DNA from: CAZWUW01 sp964636895
GTDB taxonomy: Bacteria > Bacillota > Thermincolia > Thermincolales > CAZWUW01
Direction of reading: 5' to 3'
Assembly: GCA_964636895.1 (NCBI GenBank)
Contig: CAZWUW010000055.1
Coordinates: 1-20,766, forward strand
DNA length: 20,766 nt
Shown in pieces: positions 15,105-20,766 of this stretch (the first letter of the stretch is position 1; each line of letters opens with the position of its first letter). Under the pieces are notes generated by a model, which did not search any database, had not been told where the DNA came from, and was given only the letters and a program-made list of their open reading frames with translations. Made by a program: the position numbers and the translations under genes.

Positions 15105-16424
15105 TTATAGCAATTCTCCGTCCAGATGCCAAGTACCGGCTTCAGTAATCCGTACCCTGACAAGTTGGCCTTTTAAGTCAGGATTGCCTTTTAGCAACAC
15201 CAACTTCCCGGTCCGGGTACGGGCTTCGATTTTCTCAGGGTCATTTTTATTTTTTCCTTCAACCAGCACTTCATGAATTATGCCGTTTTCCAGCTGGTTT
15301 TTCTCCTGACTGATGCTATTCTGTACCGATATTAATTGCCGGATACGTGATTTTTTTACTTCATCAGGCACCTGGTCCGGCATTTCAGCTGCCGGCGTAC
15401 CTGAACGCTTGTTGTAAACAAATGTAAAGGCGGAGTCAAAACGTACTTTTGTCACTAAATCCATAGTATCCTCAAACTCCCGGTCAGATTCCCCCGGAAA
15501 ACCAACTATAAGATCAGTGGTAATGCTGGCGTGGGGTATACGACGGCGTATTTTGTCCGTCAATTCCATATAAACTTCCCGGGTATAGCCACGGTTCATC
15601 CTTTTAAGAATATTGTTGCTGCCAGATTGCACAGGCAAATGAAAATGTTCACAGATCTTCTTGGAATTTGCAATTACGTCAATCAGTCGGTCATTGAAAT
15701 CCCTGGGGTGGGAAGTCATGTAGCGAATCCGTTCAATACGGTCAATCAGGTCTAGCTCTAAAAGCAATTCCGCAAAATCTATTTTGGGGGTCATATCTTT
15801 ACCATAAGAATTTACGTTCTGACCAAGCAGCATAACCTCTCGATAACCTTCCTGGCTTAGCTGGGTAACTTCGCTGATAATATCACGCAGCTCCCGGCTG
15901 CGCTCACGTCCCCTAACGTAAGGCACGATACAATAGGTGCAGAAATTGTTGCAGCCGTATGTAATAGTGACAAAAGCCTTAACACCCGGAATTCTTTTTG
16001 ACGGTAGATTTTCTATAATATCTCCTTCAGTTTCCCATATTTCAACCACGGTTTGCCGTTCTTCTTTAACCCGGGCAATTAACTCCGGCAGCTTGTGCAT
16101 ATTATGGGTGCCAAAAATAAGTTCGACATGGGGGGCCCGGCGCCGGATCTTTTCACCTACCTCCGGTTGCTGGGTCATACAGCCGCAGATACCAATAATC
16201 AATTCCGGTTTTTTGCTTTTTAGCGCCTTCAGATCGCCTATTCTGCCGAGGATTTTATTCTCCGCAGTTTCCCGGACACAACAGGTGTTTAACAGGATCA
16301 AGTCTGCTTCCTCTAAGATATCGGTTGCTTCATATTCCATTTCATGCAACTGACCGGCCAGGACCTCTGAATCCCTTTCATTCATCTGACAGCCGAAGGT
16401 GAGAATTTGGTAATATTGGGTCAT
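15105..16424 (-). CDS. miaB: tRNA-2-methylthio-N6-dimethylallyladenosine synthase MiaB
   Basis: MiaB is a radical-SAM methylthiotransferase converting i6A37 of tRNA to ms2i6A37, acting on the product of MiaA. It has 439 residues. The auxiliary cluster cysteines are Cys12 (TFGCQMN), Cys48 (NTCCVR) and Cys82 (GCMTQ). The radical-SAM cluster is CNNFCTYC (Cys158, 162, 165), followed by VPYVRGRERSR. ITTDLIVGFPGE (301-312) and a C-terminal TRAM domain (about 375-437) complete the family architecture. The ATG has GGAGGA 8 bases upstream and a good sigma-A promoter further up. It precedes the YlbF-family gene. Confidence 0.98.
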   Translation of the reverse strand: MTQYYQILTFGCQMNERDSEVLAGQLHEMEYEATDILEEADLILLNTCCVRETAENKILGRIGDLKALKSKKPELIIGICGCMTQQPEVGEKIRRRAPHVELIFGTHNMHKLPELIARVKEERQTVVEIWETEGDIIENLPSKRIPGVKAFVTITYGCNNFCTYCIVPYVRGRERSRELRDIISEVTQLSQEGYREVMLLGQNVNSYGKDMTPKIDFAELLLELDLIDRIERIRYMTSHPRDFNDRLIDVIANSKKICEHFHLPVQSGSNNILKRMNRGYTREVYMELTDKIRRRIPHASITTDLIVGFPGESDREFEDTMDLVTKVRFDSAFTFVYNKRSGTPAAEMPDQVPDEVKKSRIRQLISVQNSISQEKNQLENGIIHEVLVEGKNKNDPEKIEARTRTGKLVLLKGNPDLKGQLVRVRITEAGTWHLDGELL

Positions 16425-16455
16425 TATGTTATTCCTCCGTGAGAAATCTTTTATT

Positions 16456-16485
16456 ATTATAACACAACGGTGGAAAATTTAGCAA
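16456..16485 (-). promoter_or_regulatory. Sigma-A promoter of miaB
   Basis: On the minus strand: -35 TTGCTA (16480-16485), an 18-base spacer and a perfect -10 TATAAT (16456-16461), about 32 bases before the miaB ATG. Confidence 0.7.
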
Positions 16486-16565
16486 AAAATACGCACCTTT
16501 TCAGATGCTTTGTTGATATAATGCATTTCATAGTTTACTCCCACTTAAATACAACTCCCTTTTTA

Positions 16566-16791
16566 TCATTTATGTTTGATGTTCAATTTCGGATCAGAGT
16601 CAAAATTCTCTCTCAAACGACCGCTGCTGCGCCTTTTCAGGACGCTATCAAATAAAATTCCGATTATAAGCCAGAAAACCATAGTAGTAGTGTAAATAAT
16701 CCAGAATGGAATTCCAGATGAATGTAACCATCCTGGGATATCGAGACAATATATCACCACCAATGCTAATTACAGTCAAATTCGACAACAT
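16566..16791 (-). pseudogene. Small two-helix membrane protein gene, apparently broken by a single-base frameshift
   Basis: On the minus strand AAGGAG (16800-16805) lies exactly 8 bases before ATG 16791, a well-formed start. That frame opens MLSNLTVISIGG, then becomes uncharacteristic and stops after 47 codons. The overlapping frame, entered at TTG 16763, reads VVIYCLDIPGWLHSS, then a clear membrane helix IPFWIIYTTTMVFWLIIGI, a basic stretch LKRRSSGR and a charged tail to TGA at 16566. Deleting one base near 16763-16765 joins the two into about 74 residues with two hydrophobic segments. Family not recognised. It may be a true pseudogene, a sequencing error, or two unrelated frames. Confidence 0.45.
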
Positions 16792-16826
16792 CTCAGATTC
16801 TCCTTGATAAATGCCACATGTAAAAA

Positions 16827-17006
16827 TTGACAGTAAGAACCGGAGCGGTGTTCGCTCCGATACAGACCATTTATACCCAAGTCTTTTCCAACGGCGTGGG
16901 TTTATTTGCTGTCCCCAACGGAGACGACGCCGGTGACCCTCGCCGTACTAATCTTTTTGAAGATCAGGCTAAAAAATTCAACGCCGCTTTATGTATGACG
17001 GCATAA
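16827..17006 (+). other. Orphan 59-codon open frame, possible gene remnant
   Basis: An in-frame TAA (16821-16823) is followed by an open frame to TAA 17006. It encodes VRTGAVFAPIQTIYTQ, then VFSNGVGLFAVPNGDD, then a charged segment AGDPRRTNLFEDQ ending FNAALCMTA. The composition is protein-like and richer in G+C than its flanks. There is no Shine-Dalgarno sequence and no ATG near the start, so it may be the 3' piece of a lost gene. A hairpin CGGAGCG/CGCTCCG (16841-16859) lies within its first codons. I do not recognise a family. Confidence 0.3.
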
Positions 17007-17020
17007 AAACGTCGTTTGTC

Positions 17021-17060
17021 TACATTCTGAAACCCACCAATTGGTGGGTTTCAGAATGTA
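17021..17060. repeat. Perfect 40-bp palindrome
   Basis: Two exact 20-base arms meet at AA|TT with no spacer. The left arm (17021-17040) begins TACATTCTGA and ends ACCCACCAA; the right arm (17041-17060) is its exact reverse complement. It lies 22 bases past the stop of the membrane-protein gene ending at 17083 and 14 bases past the orphan frame. No T-run follows on either strand. Possible roles are an RNA-stabilising 3' hairpin, a terminator for the minus gene, a cruciform or protein site, or a footprint of a mobile element. No second copy was seen in the window. Confidence 0.95.
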
Positions 17061-17082
17061 AGGTAAAAGCAATAGAAATGAT

Positions 17083-17583
17083 TCATCTCTTCTGATTTTT
17101 GATAGTAAACTTTTTAGAAGGCTTCGGCTCACTAAAATCAGTAAATTTTTTCATAAGATATCCGACTACGAAACCATAAAATATAAAGGTAAAAAAAGCA
17201 ACATAGTTAGTGGTTATGGAATGACGTAAAAAATCTAATCCTAATGCAGGATAAATCACGATAAAGACAAAAAAACCCATTGCTGAACTCACAGATACAC
17301 TTTTGGCGTAAAGGTAATCTTTACCTGTTAATCTTATTAATAATGCGATAGCAACTCCGTTTATTCCAGCCAAAGCCAAGGAAGCCATTAAACCCAGCAA
17401 TTGAGCCGACCAATGAAGTACATCCGGGGGATCGAACAATACATCTGCCATGTCCTTCCAAAATGTTCTTGTATTTAGACCAAGTTTAATAAGCAGGAGC
17501 AGAAATAAGTTATGAATGATACCACCTACTATCCCTATAACGGTCCCTGCAAAATAGAAATCTTTTATTTTACATTTTGACAA
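17083..17583 (-). CDS. Uncharacterised four-helix membrane protein
   Basis: The 166-residue integral membrane protein has hydrophobic segments at about 10-33, 57-85, 96-115 and 125-145. A short soluble loop between helices 1 and 2 holds the aromatic/acidic segment TFWKDMADVLFDPPDVLHW, and the tail is lysine-rich. TTG 17583 (reading MSKCKIKDFYF) is preferred because AAGGTGA lies about 5 bases upstream; an in-frame start at 17652 would add 23 residues without a clear ribosome site. A 7-bp inverted repeat sits in the leader. I do not recognise the family with certainty; it resembles small conserved membrane proteins of spore-forming Firmicutes in general layout only. The neighbours are also small or membrane proteins, and it seems monocistronic, ending near the 40-bp palindrome. 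Confidence 0.75.
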   Translation of the reverse strand: MSKCKIKDFYFAGTVIGIVGGIIHNLFLLLLIKLGLNTRTFWKDMADVLFDPPDVLHWSAQLLGLMASLALAGINGVAIALLIRLTGKDYLYAKSVSVSSAMGFFVFIVIYPALGLDFLRHSITTNYVAFFTFIFYGFVVGYLMKKFTDFSEPKPSKKFTIKNQKR

Positions 17584-17606
17584 AGTATCACCTTCAATTA
17601 AGATAA

Positions 17607-17625
17607 ATAAGAAATTACTTCTTAT
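17607..17625. repeat. Inverted repeat in the leader of the membrane-protein gene
   Basis: ATAAGAA (17607-17613) and TTCTTAT (17619-17625) flank ATTAC. It lies 24 bases before the chosen TTG start. It could be an operator or a leader stem; being A/T-rich it could also be chance. Confidence 0.4.
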
Positions 17626-17730
17626 GTGAAATCTAAATCCATTCTTCGACACTTAATTATTTTACCTCAAATTGCAGCATGTGTTACCAAAACTGGTCAT
17701 GTAATTTATGGAAATTTGCCTATTATTGAC

Positions 17731-17760
17731 AAAAAGAACCGGAGCCAATAGGCTCCGGTT
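17731..17760 (-). terminator. Intrinsic terminator of the EATG-repeat protein gene
   Basis: A perfect 10-pair stem, AACCGGAGCC (17737-17746) with GGCTCCGGTT (17751-17760), has a four-base loop. On the minus strand it is followed by CTTTTTGTC. It starts 10 bases past the stop of the small gene. Confidence 0.85.
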
Positions 17761-17770
17761 TCCTGGTTGT

Positions 17771-17986
17771 TTACTTGTTAAAAGTATTAATAGCTTTTTG
17801 ACCCGTAGCTTCCTTTTTCCCACCAGGCTGTCTGGAGATCCCGGTACCTTCATTTGCATCGTTGTTAGTGTTAAATACATTGGTGCCAGTAGCCTCGGGC
17901 ATTTTTGTCAAGGGTTGTGATATTTCAGTATCTTTATTGGTATTGAAAACTGCCTTGCCGGTTGCTTCTTTATTTTGTTTTGGCAT
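17771..17986 (-). CDS. Small hydrophilic protein with three EATG repeats, possibly spore-associated
   Basis: The 71-residue protein is rich in Asn, Thr, Lys and Gly, with no signal peptide, membrane helix or cysteine. Three imperfect repeats begin with KEATGKAVFNTNKD, PEATGTNVFNTNND and KEATGQKAINTFNK, spaced 24-29 residues apart. ATG 17986 is chosen, with GGAGGTG about 7 bases upstream; an upstream in-frame GTG overlaps that site. The gene stands alone with a strong terminator. Low complexity, internal repetition and monocistronic layout recall gamma-type small acid-soluble spore proteins. The repeat sequence itself is not theirs, so a spore role is inference. No family recognised. A weak sigma-G-like arrangement (GCATA, 18 bases, AATAATA at 18020-18049) lies upstream. 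Confidence 0.75.
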   Translation of the reverse strand: MPKQNKEATGKAVFNTNKDTEISQPLTKMPEATGTNVFNTNNDANEGTGISRQPGGKKEATGQKAINTFNK

Positions 17987-18106
17987 AATAAACACCTCCG
18001 TTTTTTTTGATTACGATGATATTATTGCTTAAAAAAACTATACCTATGCGCGCCTGATTTTTCATAAAACGGTACCAGCCACTATTTTCCCTTGGCAATC
18101 CCAATA

Positions 18107-18135
18107 TTGTCATGAAAGCAAACAAATGATATACT
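18107..18135 (+). promoter_or_regulatory. Sigma-A promoter of the yitT-type gene
   Basis: -35 TTGTCA (18107-18112), a 17-base spacer and -10 TATACT (18130-18135), each one base from consensus. About 80 bases of leader precede the ATG. Confidence 0.75.
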
Positions 18136-18218
18136 AAAACACAGAGAATTCGACTAATCTAGAGGAAAACAACTCTAAATAATGTATTATGCACTAAATA
18201 TTTCCTGGGAGGAATAAG

Positions 18219-19076
18219 ATGCACAAAAAGAAATCATTAATAGAAATAATTAAAAACTCTACCTTCATAGTATTTGGTGCTATGCTGGTTGCCGTGGCGT
18301 TGGAGATATTTCTGATACCTAATTCCATCATTGATGGCGGCATCATTGGTGTGTCCATTATATCAGGGCATTTGACCAATTTTTCGGTTGGTCTTTTTAT
18401 TTTTCTGCTCAATCTGCCGTTTTTATTTATTGGATACAAACATATTGGTAAGACTTTCACTTTGTCCACTTTTTTAGGGGTTGCTGTTTTATCACTAAGC
18501 GTGAATTATCTTCATCCGGTTCCCCAGTTAACAAACGACTTGCTCCTGGCCTCCGTGTTTGGTGGTATTATGCTTGGAATTGGCGTAGGCACCATTATCC
18601 GTTACGGCGGTTCATTGGACGGCACCGAAATTATTGCCATAATTATAAGCAAAAAAGGTGTTTTTTCTGTCGGTGAAATAATAATGTTCTTTAACATTTT
18701 TATTCTAGGCAGTGCCGGGTTCGTATTTGGCTGGGAGAAGGCAATGTACTCATTAATTACTTTTTTTATTGCGTTTAAAATGATTGATATAACTATTGAC
18801 GGTTTAGAGGAAAGTAAATCAGTGATGATAGTATCGGAAGAACCGGAAAAAATTGCGGAAACCGTGATGGCCCGACTTGGCCGGGGTGTTACTTCCTTGT
18901 CTGGAAAAGGCTGCTATTCTCAAGAAGAAAAAAGCATTTTATATGTAGTAGTCACGCGGTTAGAGTTAGCAAAATTACGTTCCATAATAAAGGAAATAGA
19001 TAATAACGCTTTTGTTGCTATCGGTAATGTTCATGAAGTTTTGGGCGGTCGTTTCAGGAAAAAAGCGATTCATTAA
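18219..19076 (+). CDS. YitT family membrane protein (DUF161 + DUF2179)
   Basis: This 285-residue protein has the layout of the Firmicutes YitT/YvjA/YebE family. Six hydrophobic segments lie at about 14-34, 57-72, 79-97, 106-128, 151-170 and 175-193. The conserved IRYGGSLDGTEI (127-138) sits between helices 4 and 5. From about residue 199 a soluble DUF2179 domain carries GRGVTSLSGKGCYS (221-234), a segment typical of the family. The ATG is preceded by GGGAGGA at 6 bases and a good promoter. The transported or sensed molecule is unknown for most members. The last 23 bases overlap the 3' end of the opposite-strand nicotinate phosphoribosyltransferase gene. Confidence 0.95.
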   Translation: MHKKKSLIEIIKNSTFIVFGAMLVAVALEIFLIPNSIIDGGIIGVSIISGHLTNFSVGLFIFLLNLPFLFIGYKHIGKTFTLSTFLGVAVLSLSVNYLHPVPQLTNDLLLASVFGGIMLGIGVGTIIRYGGSLDGTEIIAIIISKKGVFSVGEIIMFFNIFILGSAGFVFGWEKAMYSLITFFIAFKMIDITIDGLEESKSVMIVSEEPEKIAETVMARLGRGVTSLSGKGCYSQEEKSILYVVVTRLELAKLRSIIKEIDNNAFVAIGNVHEVLGGRFRKKAIH

Positions 19077-20400
19077 AAATATCACTGGCTTGCCGGCCCA
19101 CCTTGCTCAACGGGTGCCACTTGCCGCCGATTTCTACCCGCACAATGTCGGCAGTGAAATCATTGTTGGTACCGCTTTCTTTACTGTTTTCCAAAAGTGC
19201 AGAACCTACTCCATAGATGTCTACGGGAACACCCAACGCTTCAAACCGGGTGATTTTTTTAATGTCAAAACCGCCGGTAACTACAATCTTTATCTGCTCA
19301 CACCATGCCTTCGCTGCTTCTATAGCTGCCTTGGGTAGCTCCCACTGCCGGTAAGCGCCATCTATTGCCTCCCGGACGGCTCTTACTAACCTGGGGTTAA
19401 CACCACAATCCTGCTCTTTGTCTCCCGTTGCTGGAATCGAAACATCTCGTATATCACCGGAAGTGTCAAGTCTGACCGCAAAAAGCTTGTATTGGTCAGC
19501 TTTTTTTATTTCACCTCTCCGATATGATTTCCAATAAGCAGTATACATACTTTTCATTACAGCTAATGTTTCCCCGATACAATCATTATGAAAATCCACC
19601 AGTGCTATCCTGGGCATTTCAACCGGCATAACCCTGGCAAACTGCATCATGGTTTCCACCGTATCCCCCAGAAAACAGGCAATCGAGGCATGGGCGACAG
19701 TTCCGCCACCTTTGCCATCCCAGACTAAGCCTTGCTCATCGGTAGAAATAAAAGGGCGCAAATCCTTGCCATATCTTTGATTATAGGCTTGTACAGCCAA
19801 ATTATAAGCATACCCATGGATGGACTGCAATTTATAGTGGGTAAATCTTGCGGGAAAGAACAATACATCCTTACCTCCCGCTGCCAGTAACACATTATAG
19901 ACATTAGTAGCCACTCTTGTTGTTTCCGATAAAACACCTAAGATAGTTGTTTCTAACCTGGCAAAGTCCCTGTAGCGACCTTTAATTCTCAAAACCGGCC
20001 GCACATGCTTAGGGTCACCCTCGTACTCAACAAATATTCCGTCATGAACAGCTTTGATTTGCAATTGCCGGTATGTCTTGATAAATTTACCAGCTTCATC
20101 GTAATAACCTGTACAATCTGCCAGCATGGCCAATGCTTCATCTACACCGGCTACTATGCTGAATGGTTTACGACGGGTAAAAAACTGCATTTCCACATTT
20201 AAATCCCCATTTTGTACAGTGCTACAGTCAATTTCCGGCAAATCGCCTATACCCTGAAAAGTATATCCTTCCATAGCCAGGGTTGACAGTATAGTTGCGA
20301 TATTATTAAAGTAAGCATCCGCATACCGGCCTTTTCTCATTCCCTCAGTATCAATGAGAAAGAACTCTTTGGCTAATCGCTGCCCATCAAAAATACTCAT
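19054..20400 (-). CDS. Nicotinate phosphoribosyltransferase
   Basis: This enzyme makes nicotinate mononucleotide from nicotinate and PRPP with ATP, the entry step of NAD salvage (Preiss-Handler pathway). It has 448 residues. Family landmarks include FFTRRKPFSIVAG (73-85), GTVAHASI (233-240), VDFHND (268-273), RLDTSGD (310-316) and the phosphate-binding VVTGGFDIKKI (373-383), followed by YGVGS (396-400). The ATG at 20400 has GGAGGAG 6 bases upstream and a strong promoter. The gene appears monocistronic. Its 3' end overlaps the yitT-type gene tail to tail. The gene name (pncB-type) is not certain for this clade, so no symbol is given. Confidence 0.93.
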   Translation of the reverse strand: MSIFDGQRLAKEFFLIDTEGMRKGRYADAYFNNIATILSTLAMEGYTFQGIGDLPEIDCSTVQNGDLNVEMQFFTRRKPFSIVAGVDEALAMLADCTGYYDEAGKFIKTYRQLQIKAVHDGIFVEYEGDPKHVRPVLRIKGRYRDFARLETTILGVLSETTRVATNVYNVLLAAGGKDVLFFPARFTHYKLQSIHGYAYNLAVQAYNQRYGKDLRPFISTDEQGLVWDGKGGGTVAHASIACFLGDTVETMMQFARVMPVEMPRIALVDFHNDCIGETLAVMKSMYTAYWKSYRRGEIKKADQYKLFAVRLDTSGDIRDVSIPATGDKEQDCGVNPRLVRAVREAIDGAYRQWELPKAAIEAAKAWCEQIKIVVTGGFDIKKITRFEALGVPVDIYGVGSALLENSKESGTNNDFTADIVRVEIGGKWHPLSKVGRQASDIFNESLFS

Positions 20401-20448
20401 GGATTACTCCTCCAATATGACCGTTTGTGGTTTGCATAAATTGTTTTT

Positions 20449-20477
20449 ATTATATGGTAAATCCGGTCTTTAATCAA
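20449..20477 (-). promoter_or_regulatory. Sigma-A promoter of the nicotinate phosphoribosyltransferase gene
   Basis: On the minus strand: -35 TTGATT (20472-20477), a 17-base spacer and a perfect -10 TATAAT (20449-20454), about 48 bases before the ATG. Confidence 0.75.
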
Positions 20478-20613
20478 CTTAAGTTGCACTTTTAATGTCT
20501 TGCTATTTTAAGTAACCCCCTTCCGTCCATTTGCATAATCTACATTAAGAAACCCACTAACGAACAGACGGATAAAAATCCGGAGCATTCATTCTTTGGA
20601 AGGAGGTACAATT

Positions 20614-20691
20614 ATGAGTGGCTTTAATAATAGTGCAGTTTTTGCTGTTTTCCTGATTCTCATACTACTTCTCTTAAGTGATGTTGATTAG
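20614..20691 (+). CDS. Tiny single-helix membrane protein (YjcZ/'Tiny_TM' sporulation type)
   Basis: The 25-residue protein starts MSGFNNSAVFAVF and continues into a run of Leu/Ile forming one membrane helix (about 8-21), ending SDVD. A full AAGGAGG (20599-20605) lies 8 bases before the ATG, which argues that it is translated. The short polar MSGF/Gly-Asn start followed by a single hydrophobic run resembles the YjcZ-type tiny sporulation proteins, which usually read like GYGGGFALIVVLFILL. The match is by layout rather than by strict sequence. A small CGGAT/ATCCG hairpin (20569-20582) lies in its leader. The rest of the window after its stop (75 bases) shows nothing I can support. Confidence 0.7.
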   Translation: MSGFNNSAVFAVFLILILLLLSDVD

Positions 20692-20766
20692 TCATAATGC
20701 GCTCATAATACTATAGCCTCTCGGCATTCGATGGCAGATGAAGGGAGAAATGTATCCAAAAGGGCT

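Noticed and set aside
16841..16859. Hairpin CGGAGCG/CGCTCCG as a functional terminator
   Set aside because: No T-run follows on either strand and no gene clearly ends there; kept only as part of the remnant observation.
16827..17060. Insertion sequence or transposon end suggested by the palindrome and gene remnant
   Set aside because: No transposase fragment, terminal inverted repeats around a cargo, or target-site duplication could be seen.
18020..18049. Sigma-G promoter upstream of the EATG-repeat gene
   Set aside because: The -35-like GCATA and -10-like AATAATA have acceptable spacing but the region is very A/T-rich, so it is mentioned only as weak support and not listed as a feature.
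20731..20766. Possible start of a plus-strand gene (ATGGCAGATGAAGG) running off the right edge
   Set aside because: Only 12 codons are visible and there is no Shine-Dalgarno sequence before the ATG.

Overview
The window looks like chromosomal core DNA from a spore-forming, low-to-mid GC Firmicute. The best guess is a Clostridia of the Desulfotomaculum/Pelotomaculum (Peptococcaceae) type. Evidence: a SpoVK AAA ATPase, a long clostridial form of HflX, a YlbF-family protein beside MiaB, endonuclease-type MutL, strong GGAGG ribosome binding sites with many TTG/GTG starts, and tiny proteins of sporulation-associated type. From memory, the gene order miaB / ymcA-like / mutS / mutL / miaA / hfq / spoVK / hflX / methionine-gamma-lyase-like parallels one Bacillus subtilis chromosome segment (ymcB-ymcA-cotE-mutS-mutL ... 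miaA-hfq ... spoVK-ynbA-ynbB). Here it is compacted and carries insertions.

Layout, left to right. Bases 1-4181 (minus strand): spoVK, then hflX from two likely sigma-A promoters, then a PLP enzyme of the methionine gamma-lyase family cut by the left edge. Bases 4182-4916: a plus-strand island with a class I cyclic-di-GMP (GEMM-I) riboswitch and its terminator, an inverted repeat, and the gene for the nucleoid protein HU. A bidirectional terminator separates hup from hfq. Bases 4963-14547 (minus strand): a tightly packed run mutS - hydantoinase/oxoprolinase-like - histone-deacetylase-like - mutL - RsmJ-like methyltransferase - miaA - hfq, with several overlaps. Bases 14617-16485: a miaB - ylbF-like pair with its own promoter and terminator.

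Bases 16486-18218 are a looser, AT-rich accessory stretch. It holds a small membrane-protein gene that seems broken by one base, an orphan 59-codon reading frame, a perfect 40-bp palindrome, a four-helix membrane protein, and a small hydrophilic protein with three EATG repeats. Bases 18219-20400: yitT-type membrane protein (plus) and nicotinate phosphoribosyltransferase (minus), whose 3' ends overlap. The right end has a 25-residue single-helix protein.

Functionally, most of the window is genome maintenance (MutS, MutL, HU), tRNA and rRNA modification (MiaA, MiaB, RsmJ-like), RNA and ribosome control (Hfq, HflX) and sporulation (SpoVK and probably the tiny proteins). The points most worth a second look are the c-di-GMP aptamer in front of hup, a complete JAMM metalloprotease signature in the N-terminal extension of HflX, the coupled deacetylase/hydantoinase pair inside the mismatch-repair operon, and the accessory stretch at 16.5-18 kb. 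No mobile-element gene, CRISPR array, tRNA or rRNA was seen.
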